From Bacteroides neonati (lineage in GTDB: Bacteria > Bacteroidota > Bacteroidia > Bacteroidales > Bacteroidaceae): 64,000 nucleotides of DNA. The translations under genes were made by a program, and so were the position numbers. Within the stretch, counting starts at the first letter, position 1; every line of letters starts with the position of its first letter. Below are positions 45,384 to 54,595 of this stretch, in pieces. The stretch spans positions 833,515 through 897,514 of the forward strand of contig NZ_HG726020.1 of assembly GCF_000499785.1 (NCBI RefSeq). The letters are read 5' to 3'. The notes below the pieces were generated by a model. It ran no database searches, was not told the origin of the DNA, and saw only the letters and a program-made list of their open reading frames with translations.

Positions 45384-47648
45384 TTATCGGTTAAAGAGTT
45401 CGAACGTAAACTTACAACCAATACCGGAATATTTGAAGTTTTCGCTGCCTACAAATACACCCACATCAAACACATGAGTGCCGATGCCATAGCCAACCTC
45501 AATATACGGATTGAGATGTGGAACACGCAGTGCGCTAATGTAGAGCCGCTCGTTCTGAACATAGCGCGTGTACTTCATCAAGTGACGGAGCATCAGAAAA
45601 GGGGCTTCGTAGGTAAAGTGGGCACGGACGTAATTGCGCGACGAGTTGTACCAACGTCCGTCGAGCAGTTGAAAGACTCCTCCGATTTCATCGTTCCACC
45701 CCACCGGCAGGTTGTTGCGGGTGAAGTTGGCAAAGTCGACAAAATAGAGTTCATCCGTATTGGTAAATGCACCAAAACCTACCCGATAGTAGATATTGCG
45801 CATGAGCCCCAGATGTTTCTTGTGCTGAAGATCGAACTCGATGCGTTCGTATTGACCGTTACTACGAAAGACACCTTTAATGCCACGCTCCCAGTCGACC
45901 GAGAAAGTAGGAAAGTTAGAGTATAAATTAATTTTCCGCTTCCCATTCATGTAGTAATACATATAAGGAGTCCACTCGATACGCACACGCGGTGCAAAGC
46001 TGATATAGGCACTCTTGATTTTGTCCATCACCTCGGGAGGTGGCAGTACGCCCGGTTTAGTAATGATCAGATTGGACGACTGCACAGGGGTTCGACGATG
46101 TGCCGATAAACCAACACTCAAGTCCAATCCGTTTACAATTTCAATGCTATGCCGCAAATTAAAGAACAAGTCGCGGAAATATTCCAGATGAATCTGATCA
46201 AAATTAAACAGACTATCGGGCATTGCCTTCAGTTCGTCGAGTACATCGCTACTATAAATACGATTACCGTTACCAAAATTGACATGGATGCCACCGCGCT
46301 TCTGAGGCCAATAGTCGAAATCGGTATTTACCGACCAATAAAATTCCTTCCGGGTGAAGTTATACCCAAAACGCGGAACAATACGAAGGAGTTTATCGCC
46401 CGCAAACAGACGGTTGTACTTGAAATCTTGACGATACGACAATCCATTGCTACCACCGAAACTTAACAAAAGAGGATTAATAATGGGCGAAAACCTCACT
46501 GTGCCCATATTCGAAAGGTTTACGTTATAATCACTGATCAGGAAATCGCCAATCTCTCCCCAAAACACACGCCTTTTAGAAGGTGGTTTTACCGTAACAG
46601 TGTCTCGGCGCAGTGCGTGGTCTACATATAATTTCCGTTCTACCGTGGTCAATTCTATCGGGCGGATGGAATCGAAAAAAGCACTGTCTCTACGATATGC
46701 ATTCGTATCGCACTCCAAGGTGTACGACTCGGTAAGGTCGTAGTTATTCTTCCCTTTCAGGTGTTTCCTTTTTTCTTGTAGCACAATGGAGTCGTAATTC
46801 AAAGAGGCTAGATAACTACCATCAACCACATTGTTCATAAACTTAAAACGCATCTTAAATTGGTAATACACGGGCAGAAATTCATTTGATTCGCCCACCT
46901 CACCCATTTTTATGTAATTCTCGAACAGGATCAGTTCCGATCGTCCCGAAAACCTAATCTCACGTACACTGCATACATTCGCACTGATCACCATATATCC
47001 GCCAACGAGCTGATCGCTCTTGCTCTTGGGTATGAAACGTATCTTGTATTGCACATCATTGGGCTCGCCCATGACCGAATCTAAACGATAATTATAGTAT
47101 TTCCTCCCGTTTTTGGCAAGAGGAGACAATAACCGGTCATTGAGCAAGGTAGAGGAGTAGATATTGATATGAAAGTATTCGAGCATCTCTCTTTCAAGCC
47201 TACCGCTACCGGGAAGGGTACCAATGCTTGCTTTGACCTTTTGGTCGTAAATGCGGGGAGCGGTGTAGTGTAGGTCGCTCGACGATTCAGCGATGTATTC
47301 CCTCACCCCCTTTTGCAAACGAAATAAGGTAGGCAGGTAACGAAACATCAGGTTCTTCTTTTTAATGTCGATCTTCCCTTTTATATAAAGTTCTGCACGA
47401 TATTCTTTCACGATATTCTCATAGAAAGGAGCAAAATTCATGGCACAGGAAACAATCGAGTCGGCCAAAAGCTGATTCCGATAATAAGATTCGGACACGG
47501 AAGATGCTGTTCCCTTTACAGAAAAAGAGAATACAAGCATACAAACTATCCCAATCAGCTTCAACCGTTTCAATAGAATACTTTTATTAAATGGAAGCAA
47601 ATATAAACAAAAACGATGAAAAGAACCGATTTCATGACAGATTAACAT
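45384..47648 (-). CDS. DUF5686 family exported protein, probable outer-membrane barrel
   Basis: 754 residues. DUF5686 proteins are Bacteroidetes outer-membrane proteins, often with an N-terminal carboxypeptidase-regulatory domain; here the N-terminal part (about 60-330) has mixed strands and the C-terminal half (about 370-754) alternates as barrel strands and ends FKYSGIGCKFTFELFNR with an aromatic-rich finish. The ATG at 47648 gives 26 residues before the likely signal core (KRLKLIGIVCMLVFSFSV), so the true start may be later, for example a TTG at 47573. Function unknown. It stands alone, divergent from glnN. Confidence 0.8.
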   Translation of the reverse strand: MLICHEIGSFHRFCLYLLPFNKSILLKRLKLIGIVCMLVFSFSVKGTASSVSESYYRNQLLADSIVSCAMNFAPFYENIVKEYRAELYIKGKIDIKKKNLMFRYLPTLFRLQKGVREYIAESSSDLHYTAPRIYDQKVKASIGTLPGSGRLEREMLEYFHINIYSSTLLNDRLLSPLAKNGRKYYNYRLDSVMGEPNDVQYKIRFIPKSKSDQLVGGYMVISANVCSVREIRFSGRSELILFENYIKMGEVGESNEFLPVYYQFKMRFKFMNNVVDGSYLASLNYDSIVLQEKRKHLKGKNNYDLTESYTLECDTNAYRRDSAFFDSIRPIELTTVERKLYVDHALRRDTVTVKPPSKRRVFWGEIGDFLISDYNVNLSNMGTVRFSPIINPLLLSFGGSNGLSYRQDFKYNRLFAGDKLLRIVPRFGYNFTRKEFYWSVNTDFDYWPQKRGGIHVNFGNGNRIYSSDVLDELKAMPDSLFNFDQIHLEYFRDLFFNLRHSIEIVNGLDLSVGLSAHRRTPVQSSNLIITKPGVLPPPEVMDKIKSAYISFAPRVRIEWTPYMYYYMNGKRKINLYSNFPTFSVDWERGIKGVFRSNGQYERIEFDLQHKKHLGLMRNIYYRVGFGAFTNTDELYFVDFANFTRNNLPVGWNDEIGGVFQLLDGRWYNSSRNYVRAHFTYEAPFLMLRHLMKYTRYVQNERLYISALRVPHLNPYIEVGYGIGTHVFDVGVFVGSENFKYSGIGCKFTFELFNR

Positions 47649-47704
47649 TGATTCACTTCAAAACAAAAGACAGACCGGTTTATAAAAAACACAAAAACAG
47701 AGAG

Positions 47705-47726
47705 TACCCCATAAAAAACAGGGGTA
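47705..47726. promoter_or_regulatory. Candidate operator upstream of glnN (TACCCC-N10-GGGGTA)
   Basis: TACCCC and GGGGTA form a 6-bp inverted repeat one helical turn apart. The left half with its flank, TACCCCATAAAAA, recurs at 47758..47770. Located between the DUF5686 and glnN genes. Confidence 0.5.
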
Positions 47727-47757
47727 TTAGAGGAAAAATAGCATTAAAAACGAAAAA

Positions 47758-47770
47758 TACCCCATAAAAA
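47758..47770. promoter_or_regulatory. Repeat of the glnN operator half-site
   Basis: TACCCCATAAAAA repeats 13 bases of 47705..47717 at a 53-bp distance, about five helical turns, and lies some 25-40 bp upstream of the glnN -7 box. Confidence 0.5.
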
Positions 47771-47794
47771 TAGATAGCATATCACAAAAACAAC

Positions 47795-47802
47795 TATTTT
47801 TG
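47795..47802 (+). promoter_or_regulatory. -7 promoter box for glnN
   Basis: TATTTTTG matches TAnnTTTG, 30 bp before the ATG at 47833. Confidence 0.55.
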
Positions 47803-47832
47803 CACCCAATAACTGATAAAAGACAGAGAAGC

Positions 47833-50022
47833 ATGTCAAAAATGAGATTTTTCGCATTACAGGAACTTTCCAACCGATGCCCGTTAGAGGTAAACAGTCC
47901 TTCCAACAAACTATCCGACTACTATGGTAGCCATGTATTCGACCGCAAAAAGATGCAGGAGTACCTTCCCAAAGAAGCCTTTAAGGCGGTAGTCAACGCC
48001 ATCGAAAAGGGTGCACCCATTAGTAGAGAAATGGCAGACTTAATTGCTAACGGCATGAAAAGCTGGGCCAAGTCACTCAACGTAACTCATTATACGCACT
48101 GGTTTCAGCCCCTGACCGACGGAACTGCCGAAAAGCATGATGGCTTTATCGAGTTTAGCGAAGACGGGGGAGTCATTGAACGATTCTCGGGAAAATTACT
48201 CATTCAGCAAGAGCCGGACGCTTCTTCGTTCCCCAACGGAGGCATTCGCAATACATTCGAAGCACGGGGTTACACCGCTTGGGATGTATCATCGCCGGCA
48301 TTTGTGGTAGATAGTACCCTATGTATACCTACTATATTTATTTCGTATACGGGCGAGGCACTCGACTATAAAACACCTTTGCTCAAGGCATTGGCAGCAG
48401 TCGACAAAGCAGCCACTGAGGTTTGCCAACTGTTCGACAAGAACATTACCCGCGTGTTTACCAATCTGGGATGGGAACAGGAGTATTTTCTGGTAGACTC
48501 TTCCTTATATAATGCACGCCCCGACCTTTGCTTGACAGGACGCACATTGATGGGACACTCCTCGGCCAAGGATCAACAATTGGAAGATCACTACTTCGGA
48601 TCGATCCCACCGCGCGTTACCGCTTTTATGAAAGAACTCGAAATAGAGTGCCATAAACTGGGTATTCCTGCCAAGACACGTCACAACGAGGTTGCGCCCA
48701 ACCAATTCGAGCTGGCTCCTATCTTCGAAAACGCCAACTTGGCCAACGACCACAATCAGTTGGTAATGGATTTAATGAAGCGTATTGCACGTAAACATCA
48801 TTTCGCTGTACTGTTTCACGAAAAGCCTTATAGCGGCGTCAATGGTTCGGGCAAGCACAACAACTGGTCGCTGTGTACCGATACCGGCATCAACTTATTT
48901 GCTCCGGGCAAGAACCCCAAAGGAAACATGCTTTTCCTTACCTTCTTGGTCAACGTACTGATGATGGTATACAAAAACCAAAACCTACTACGTGCCTCGA
49001 TCATGAGTGCAGGCAACAGTCACCGTCTGGGAGCCAACGAAGCACCTCCGGCCATTCTTTCTATCTTTCTGGGCAAGCAGCTTTCGGCTACACTCGACGA
49101 GATTGTACGTCAAGTAGGCGACTCCAAGATGACTCCCGAAGAGAAAACAACCCTGAAGCTGGGCATCGGTCGTATCCCCGAGATACTCTTAGATACCACC
49201 GACCGCAACCGTACCTCTCCGTTTGCCTTTACCGGCAACCGCTTCGAGTTCCGTGCAGCCGGTTCCTCTTCCAACTGTGCCGCTGCCATGATAGCCATCA
49301 ATGCAGCCATGGCCAATCAGTTGAACGAATTCCGTGTTTCGGTAGAGAAGTTGATGGAAGAGGGCATCAACAAAGACGAAGCCATCTTCCGTTTATTGAA
49401 AGAAACGATTCTGGCATCCGAAGCAATCCGCTTCGAAGGAGATGGCTACTCGGAGCAGTGGAAGCAGGAAGCCGAACGTCGTGGACTTACGAATATCTGC
49501 CACGTGCCCAAAGCATTGATGCACTATGTCGACAATCAATCTAAATCGGTGCTGATCGGTGAGCGCATCTTCAATGATACCGAGCTGAACTGTCGTCTGG
49601 AGGTAGAGCTCGAAAAGTACACGATGAAGGTACAAATAGAAAGTCGTGTATTGGGCGATTTGGCCATCAACCACATCGTACCCATTGCCGTAAGCTACCA
49701 AAATAGATTATTAGAGAATCTGAGAGGACTTAAAGAGGTATTCAGTCCCGAAGAGTTTGAAGAAATGAGCGGAGACCGCAAAGAGCTGATTCGCGAGATA
49801 TCGCGTCGTGTAAGTGCTATCAAGGTACTGGTAAAAGATATGACCGAAGCCCGCAAGGTAGCCAACCACATGGAGAATTATCACGAAAAAGCATTTGCTT
49901 ATGAAGAGACCGTGCGTCCGTATCTGGATAGTATCCGTGACCATATAGACCACTTGGAATTGGAGATAGATGATGACATCTGGCCACTTCCTAAATACAG
50001 AGAACTGCTGTTTACTAAATAG
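47833..50022 (+). CDS. glnN: Glutamine synthetase type III
   Basis: Makes glutamine from glutamate, ammonia and ATP. From the ATG at 47833 (MSKMRFFALQELSNRCP) the protein has 729 residues, the length known for GSIII of Bacteroides fragilis; the earlier in-frame ATG at 47800 overlaps the promoter. Visible signatures are the GSIII N-terminal region, NEVAPNQFELAPIFE, KPYSGVNGSGKHNNWSL in the ATP/metal site, and NRTSPFAFTGNRFEFRAAGSS with the glutamate-binding Arg residues. GSIII forms dodecamers and is the main ammonia-assimilating synthetase in this group. The repeats at 47705 and 47758 suggest nitrogen control. Confidence 0.97.
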   Translation: MSKMRFFALQELSNRCPLEVNSPSNKLSDYYGSHVFDRKKMQEYLPKEAFKAVVNAIEKGAPISREMADLIANGMKSWAKSLNVTHYTHWFQPLTDGTAEKHDGFIEFSEDGGVIERFSGKLLIQQEPDASSFPNGGIRNTFEARGYTAWDVSSPAFVVDSTLCIPTIFISYTGEALDYKTPLLKALAAVDKAATEVCQLFDKNITRVFTNLGWEQEYFLVDSSLYNARPDLCLTGRTLMGHSSAKDQQLEDHYFGSIPPRVTAFMKELEIECHKLGIPAKTRHNEVAPNQFELAPIFENANLANDHNQLVMDLMKRIARKHHFAVLFHEKPYSGVNGSGKHNNWSLCTDTGINLFAPGKNPKGNMLFLTFLVNVLMMVYKNQNLLRASIMSAGNSHRLGANEAPPAILSIFLGKQLSATLDEIVRQVGDSKMTPEEKTTLKLGIGRIPEILLDTTDRNRTSPFAFTGNRFEFRAAGSSSNCAAAMIAINAAMANQLNEFRVSVEKLMEEGINKDEAIFRLLKETILASEAIRFEGDGYSEQWKQEAERRGLTNICHVPKALMHYVDNQSKSVLIGERIFNDTELNCRLEVELEKYTMKVQIESRVLGDLAINHIVPIAVSYQNRLLENLRGLKEVFSPEEFEEMSGDRKELIREISRRVSAIKVLVKDMTEARKVANHMENYHEKAFAYEETVRPYLDSIRDHIDHLELEIDDDIWPLPKYRELLFTK

Positions 50023-50030
50023 GAGAATTC

Positions 50031-50112
50031 TTCACAGAAGGCGCAGAGGATACAGAGGAAAAGCCTATCGGGCTACTACACCCCTGTTTTTCCTCCGTGT
50101 CTTCATGTATTC
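50031..50112. repeat. ACAGAGGA-type degenerate palindromic element
   Basis: TTCACAGAAGGCGCAGAGGA is followed by TACAGAGGAAAAG, and after about 25 nt TTTTTCCTCCGTGTCTTC returns as an imperfect reverse complement (roughly 11 of 14 bases). This looks like the dispersed CACAGAG/CTCTGTG repeats found in many bacterial genomes. It fills the gap between glnN and the Crp/Fnr gene. Confidence 0.5.
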
Positions 50113-50170
50113 TATTTGTAAAAGCAATGAAACTTTTTTCATTTTTATTCTTTTTTTCATTTTTTCTTTC

Positions 50171-50178
50171 TACATTTG
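50171..50178 (+). promoter_or_regulatory. -7 promoter box for the Crp/Fnr gene
   Basis: TACATTTG matches TAnnTTTG, 28 bp before the ATG at 50207. Confidence 0.55.
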
Positions 50179-50206
50179 TGCTTTATAACACAGTTTTGCA
50201 GCACTT

Positions 50207-50908
50207 ATGGTTAAGATAAACTTGTCGGATATAGATATTTCGGAAAAACTTTCCGATATGTGGGCTCCTTTGAACGAAGAGCAAAGAGACTTTTTGACCA
50301 ATAACTTCACCTTACAAAATTACAAAAAAAACGAAACCATCTACTGTGAAGGAGAAACACCCACACACTTGATGTGTTTAATCAGCGGAAAGGTGAAAAT
50401 CTATAAAGACGGTGTAGGCGGCAGAAGCCAAATCATCCGTATGATGAAACCAACAGAATACTTTGGTTATCGTGCCTTCTTTGCCAAAGAAGCTTTTGTA
50501 ACTGCTGCATCTGCCTTCGAGCCTTCCATCATCGGCCTTGTTCCGATGAGTGCAATCATGCATCTGCTGTCGCAAAACAACAACCTCGCACTTTTTTTCA
50601 TCAAACAACTCTCAGTCGATTTAGGAATAGCCGACGAACGAACCGTTAATCTCACTCAAAAACACATCCGCGGTCGCTTATCCGAATCACTACTTTTCTT
50701 GAAAGAGAGCTATGGACTCGAAGAAGACGGATCTACCCTGAGTATCTACCTCTCGCGCGAAGATCTGGCCAATCTATCGAACATGACAACCTCCAATGCC
50801 ATCCGTACTTTATCAAACTTTGCTACCGAACGATTAATCACGATCGACGGACGAAAGATTAAGATTATCGACGAAGAGAAACTAAAGAAAATCAGCAAGA
50901 TAGGATAA
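50207..50908 (+). CDS. Crp/Fnr family transcriptional regulator
   Basis: 233 residues. An N-terminal cyclic-nucleotide-binding-like beta-roll (about 25-130, ETIYCEGETPTHLMCLISGKV) is followed by the long dimer helix and a C-terminal winged helix (about 165-225, SREDLANLSNMTTSNAIRTLSNF). There is no cluster of cysteines at the N-terminus, so it is not an oxygen-sensing Fnr; the cAMP-contact residues of E. coli Crp are not obvious, so the effector is unknown. It sits 43 bp upstream of the GH20 gene and may share its transcript. Confidence 0.9.
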   Translation: MVKINLSDIDISEKLSDMWAPLNEEQRDFLTNNFTLQNYKKNETIYCEGETPTHLMCLISGKVKIYKDGVGGRSQIIRMMKPTEYFGYRAFFAKEAFVTAASAFEPSIIGLVPMSAIMHLLSQNNNLALFFIKQLSVDLGIADERTVNLTQKHIRGRLSESLLFLKESYGLEEDGSTLSIYLSREDLANLSNMTTSNAIRTLSNFATERLITIDGRKIKIIDEEKLKKISKIG

Positions 50909-50951
50909 ACTCTGTTTTTTTATATTATTATACTTAACACACATTTGAATT

Positions 50952-53393
50952 ATGAAGAAAGGAATTCCACTCTTTCTTTTGTCGCTTCTCTTTATCTCCC
51001 CCGGATGCAAGCAGACAAAAGAGGTTGTTAACGAGTACAACATTGTTCCCTTACCCAATCAGATGATCCCTCAGGAAGGGCGTTTCGAGCTAAGTTCCAA
51101 GGTAAAGGTAGTCACAGCTGCCTGTACACCCGAAGTCAAAACCATAGCCGACAGCTTGGTGGAGCGCATAGCACTCACCTCGGGCATTCGGTTATCGCAA
51201 ACGGATCAGGCCAACTCGAGTGCTCCGACCATTACATTCGCCATGAACCCCCAACTACCGGCCGAGGGATACGAGCTATCGGTTAAGCCCTCGGGCATTA
51301 TCCTTTCGGCTTCTCAACCCAATGGCTTTTTCTATGGGGTGCAGTCACTCTATCAATTATTACCACCGGCTGTTTATGGTCGCACGAAAGATAAAAAAGC
51401 AGCCTGGTCTGTTCCGGCAGTCGAAATACAAGATGCTCCGCGCTTTCCTTATCGAGGACTGATGCTCGACGTATGCCGGCACTTCTCCGAATTAGACTAC
51501 ATTTATAAGTTCATCGACCAACTGGCGGCGCATAAGATGAATACCTTCCACTGGCATCTTACCGACGATCAGGGATGGAGAATCGAGATCAAGAAATACC
51601 CGAAACTAACAGAGATCGGATCAAAGCGCAAAGAAACACTGGTGGATTATTACTATACGAATTGGCCGCAGATATTCGATGGCAAAGAGCATGGCGGATA
51701 CTATACGCAAGAGCAGATCAAAGCGGTAGTTGCCTATGCAGCCTCTAAATACATCACCGTGATTCCCGAAATTGAGATGCCGGGACACGCCGTTGCAGCC
51801 ATTGCCTCCTACCCCGAACTATCGTGTACCCCCGACACCACTTACGATGTAACGGGCACTTGGGGTGTATTCGATCAGGTGTTCTGTCCCAAAGAAGAGA
51901 CTTTCGCCTTTCTGGAGGGAGTACTCGATGAGGTGGTTGAGCTCTTCCCCAGCTCGTACATCCACATCGGTGGAGACGAATGTCCTAAAACAGCCTGGAA
52001 AAACTGCGACCACTGTCAGACACTCATCCGCACATTAGGATTGAAAGACGACACTACCCCCAATGCAGTCGATGGTAAGAAACATACGAAGGAAGAAAAG
52101 CTGCAAAGCTACGTCATCACCCGCATGGAGAAATACCTCAACAGCAAAGGACGCAACATCATCGGATGGGACGAAATACTGGAAGGCGGACTGGCTCCCA
52201 ACGCCACCGTGATGTCATGGCGTGGTGTAGAGGGTGGAATTACGGCTGCCAAAGCAGGTCACAACGCCATTATGACGCCGAATCCGTACGTTTACCTCGA
52301 TCATTATCAAGAAGATCCGGAGTTTGCACCCACCACCATCGGCGGATACAATACGCTTAAGAAGACATATAGCTACAACCCGGTGCCCGACGATGCAGAT
52401 GAATTGGTGAAAAAACACATCATCGGCCTACAAGGAAACATCTGGAACGAGTATATGCAGAACGACGAACGACGCGATTATCAAACCTTTCCGCGCGCCA
52501 TAGCCATTGCCGAAACCGGATGGACGGAGAATCGAAACAAAAACTGGAACAGTTTCTGCCGGCGCATGGTAGAGGAGTTCGAGCGCATGGATATCATGCA
52601 GGTGAAAGCGTGTCGCAACTTCTTCGACGTCAACATCAACACACATGTAGAGCCCGGCAGCGGTGTATTGAACGTAGTGCTCGAAAGCTTCTACCCCAAT
52701 GCCGACATACGCTATACAACGGATGGAAGCGAACCCACAGAGCAATCGGAACGCTATACGCAACCCTTCGCCTTGACGGGACAGCTGGATTTGAAAGCAG
52801 CTGTATTCAACAAAGATAAACGCTTGGGCAAGGTAAGTAGCAAATCACTTTACGGCAACCTTATCAGCGGAAAGCGGTTTACCACCACACCCGCCATGGG
52901 ATGGGCAACGGGAGATGCAGTCAATGAGTACGATGTGCTTGGAGCAGATAGCACCACACTGGGACTGACCAACGGCAAACGCGGCAACAACGCCTCGTAC
53001 GCCCCTTGGACAAGTTTCGGCATGAGCGATACCTGCGGCGAACTTGAGTTTATCGTAAACATGGAAAAGCCCACAAAGATCAGCAAGGTGGTTTTCGGTT
53101 CTTTATTTAACCCTGCCTATCGCATCCTACCTGCCGGTGGAGCTTCGGTAGAGGTATCGAACGATGGAGTACAATATCGGGAAGTTGCCGCATCGACCTT
53201 CGCGAGACAATTCCCCCCAAAGGGTCGCAAAGCCTATACCGATTCACTCAGTTTTCAGCCCACTGAAGCTCAGTTTGTGAAAGTGAAGATACAAAACGGA
53301 GGCACCCTGCGCAACGGAATCGATTGTCGCAAAGACACTCCCGGAGAAATCATCCATGCCGATCTGTACATTGACGAGATAGAAATTTATTAA
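50952..53393 (+). CDS. GH20 beta-N-acetylhexosaminidase, lipoprotein
   Basis: 813 residues. The lipoprotein signal ends ISPGC. An N-terminal GH20b domain (about 30-155) precedes the catalytic barrel (about 160-500) with HLTDDQGWRIEIKKYP and the catalytic pair D342-E343 in HIGGDECPKTAW, which act by substrate-assisted catalysis on terminal GlcNAc or GalNAc. After the barrel come a chitobiase C-terminal-like domain (ADIRYTTDGSEP, near 595) and an F5/8 type C domain (about 660-813). Likely exported to the periplasm or surface, releasing hexosamine from mucin or host glycans. A strong terminator follows. Confidence 0.95.
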   Translation: MKKGIPLFLLSLLFISPGCKQTKEVVNEYNIVPLPNQMIPQEGRFELSSKVKVVTAACTPEVKTIADSLVERIALTSGIRLSQTDQANSSAPTITFAMNPQLPAEGYELSVKPSGIILSASQPNGFFYGVQSLYQLLPPAVYGRTKDKKAAWSVPAVEIQDAPRFPYRGLMLDVCRHFSELDYIYKFIDQLAAHKMNTFHWHLTDDQGWRIEIKKYPKLTEIGSKRKETLVDYYYTNWPQIFDGKEHGGYYTQEQIKAVVAYAASKYITVIPEIEMPGHAVAAIASYPELSCTPDTTYDVTGTWGVFDQVFCPKEETFAFLEGVLDEVVELFPSSYIHIGGDECPKTAWKNCDHCQTLIRTLGLKDDTTPNAVDGKKHTKEEKLQSYVITRMEKYLNSKGRNIIGWDEILEGGLAPNATVMSWRGVEGGITAAKAGHNAIMTPNPYVYLDHYQEDPEFAPTTIGGYNTLKKTYSYNPVPDDADELVKKHIIGLQGNIWNEYMQNDERRDYQTFPRAIAIAETGWTENRNKNWNSFCRRMVEEFERMDIMQVKACRNFFDVNINTHVEPGSGVLNVVLESFYPNADIRYTTDGSEPTEQSERYTQPFALTGQLDLKAAVFNKDKRLGKVSSKSLYGNLISGKRFTTTPAMGWATGDAVNEYDVLGADSTTLGLTNGKRGNNASYAPWTSFGMSDTCGELEFIVNMEKPTKISKVVFGSLFNPAYRILPAGGASVEVSNDGVQYREVAASTFARQFPPKGRKAYTDSLSFQPTEAQFVKVKIQNGGTLRNGIDCRKDTPGEIIHADLYIDEIEIY

Positions 53394-53451
53394 GGCCGTA
53401 GAGAATAGAATAAAAAACGGCGAAGAATCTCAAAAAGATGGCGAGAAATAT

Positions 53452-53497
53452 AAAAAAGACGGCGGCTTTTTCGAAAAAGGCCGCCGTCTTTTTTTAC
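53452..53497. terminator. Bidirectional terminator between GH20 and trxB
   Basis: A GC-rich stem GACGGCGGC / GCCGCCGTC extended by A/T runs on both sides (AAAAAAGAC ... GTCTTTTTTT). It lies 59 bp after the GH20 stop and 132 bp beyond the trxB stop on minus. Confidence 0.92.
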
Positions 53498-53628
53498 ACA
53501 AAAATAGTTGTATTTATAAGCAGCTCAGTTCATGAAAATAAGACATGGAGAGTTGCCACTTTTTAGAAATAGCTATTTTCACCTTATATATAAGGGGTCA
53601 TAAAGTTGTTTATCTACTTTTTCAAAGC

Positions 53629-54573
53629 TTACAAACCTCTTTCGGACAAATATCTTTCAGCTTCAATAGCAGCCTTGCAGCCACTGCCGGCAGCCGTAAT
53701 CGCTTGACGATAATGTGGATCGGCCACATCGCCGGCAGCAAATACACCCGGTACGTTGGTGCGGGGAGAATTGTCTTCGGTTAAGATGTAACCGGTTTCG
53801 TCAGTATCGATGTAGGGTTTGAATATATCCGAATTGGGTTGATGACCGATGGCCAAAAAGAAACCGTCGATAGGCAAGCTATAACGTTTTTCGTCAGCTG
53901 CACCAAAGCGTTCCACCAGGTTCACACCCTCAACACCGTTGTCGCCATACAGTCCCACAGCATTGTGCTCGAACAGTACTTCGATCTTATCGTGATTCAT
54001 GACGCGCTCCTGCATGATTTTCGATGCACGCAAGAAAGGCTTGCGCACGATGAGGTACACCTTCGAAGCCAAACCGGCCAAGTAGATGGCCTCTTCGCAT
54101 GCAGTGTCTCCACCACCGACAACGGCTACTACCTTCTTACGGTAAAAGAATCCGTCGCACGTAGCACAGGCACTAACACCCATACCTGCATATTTCTTCT
54201 CATCTTCGAGTCCTAAATATTTCGCTGTGGCACCGGTGGCTATAATCAGGGTTTGCGCTTCGATGGTTTTCTCGCCATCGATCACGATCTGATAGGGAGC
54301 GTTGGTCAGATCAGACGCTGTGGCTATACCAAAACGAATATCTGCACCAAAGCGTTCGGCCTGCGTACGCAAGTCTTCCATTAACTTAGGGCCGTCGATT
54401 CCTTGAGGGTAGCCGGGAAAATTCTCTACCTCGGTAGTTGTAGTCAACTGTCCGCCGGGCTGAAGTCCTTCATAAAGTACCGGCGATAAATTAGCACGTC
54501 CGGCGTATATAGCAGCTGTGTAACCAGCCGGTCCTGAACCGATGATCAGGCATCTTACTTTTTCAATTTCCAT
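53629..54573 (-). CDS. trxB: Thioredoxin-disulfide reductase
   Basis: Flavoenzyme that reduces thioredoxin with NADPH. The 314-residue protein has the FAD motif IGSGPAGYTAAIYAGRA (about 11-27), the redox-active CATC in SACATCDGFFY near residue 137, the NADPH-binding GGGDTACEEA near 155, and the late FAD contact GVFAAGDVADPHYRQ near 285. Complete and of normal length. Third gene of the ftsK-lolA-trxB run, starting 22 bp after lolA. Confidence 0.97.
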   Translation of the reverse strand: MEIEKVRCLIIGSGPAGYTAAIYAGRANLSPVLYEGLQPGGQLTTTTEVENFPGYPQGIDGPKLMEDLRTQAERFGADIRFGIATASDLTNAPYQIVIDGEKTIEAQTLIIATGATAKYLGLEDEKKYAGMGVSACATCDGFFYRKKVVAVVGGGDTACEEAIYLAGLASKVYLIVRKPFLRASKIMQERVMNHDKIEVLFEHNAVGLYGDNGVEGVNLVERFGAADEKRYSLPIDGFFLAIGHQPNSDIFKPYIDTDETGYILTEDNSPRTNVPGVFAAGDVADPHYRQAITAAGSGCKAAIEAERYLSERGL

Positions 54574-54595
54574 TCTTTATTCTTTTTTCTTAGTT

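Noticed and set aside
49970..50188. A 72-codon open frame at the end of glnN and beyond.
   Set aside because: It overlaps glnN out of frame and the CACAGAG-type repeat; its C-terminus is only T-rich promoter DNA.
53395..53460. Repeated GGCGA/AAAAAGA units after the GH20 gene, as a possible tandem array.
   Set aside because: The units are short and irregular and lead into the strong terminator; probably simple A/G-rich sequence.
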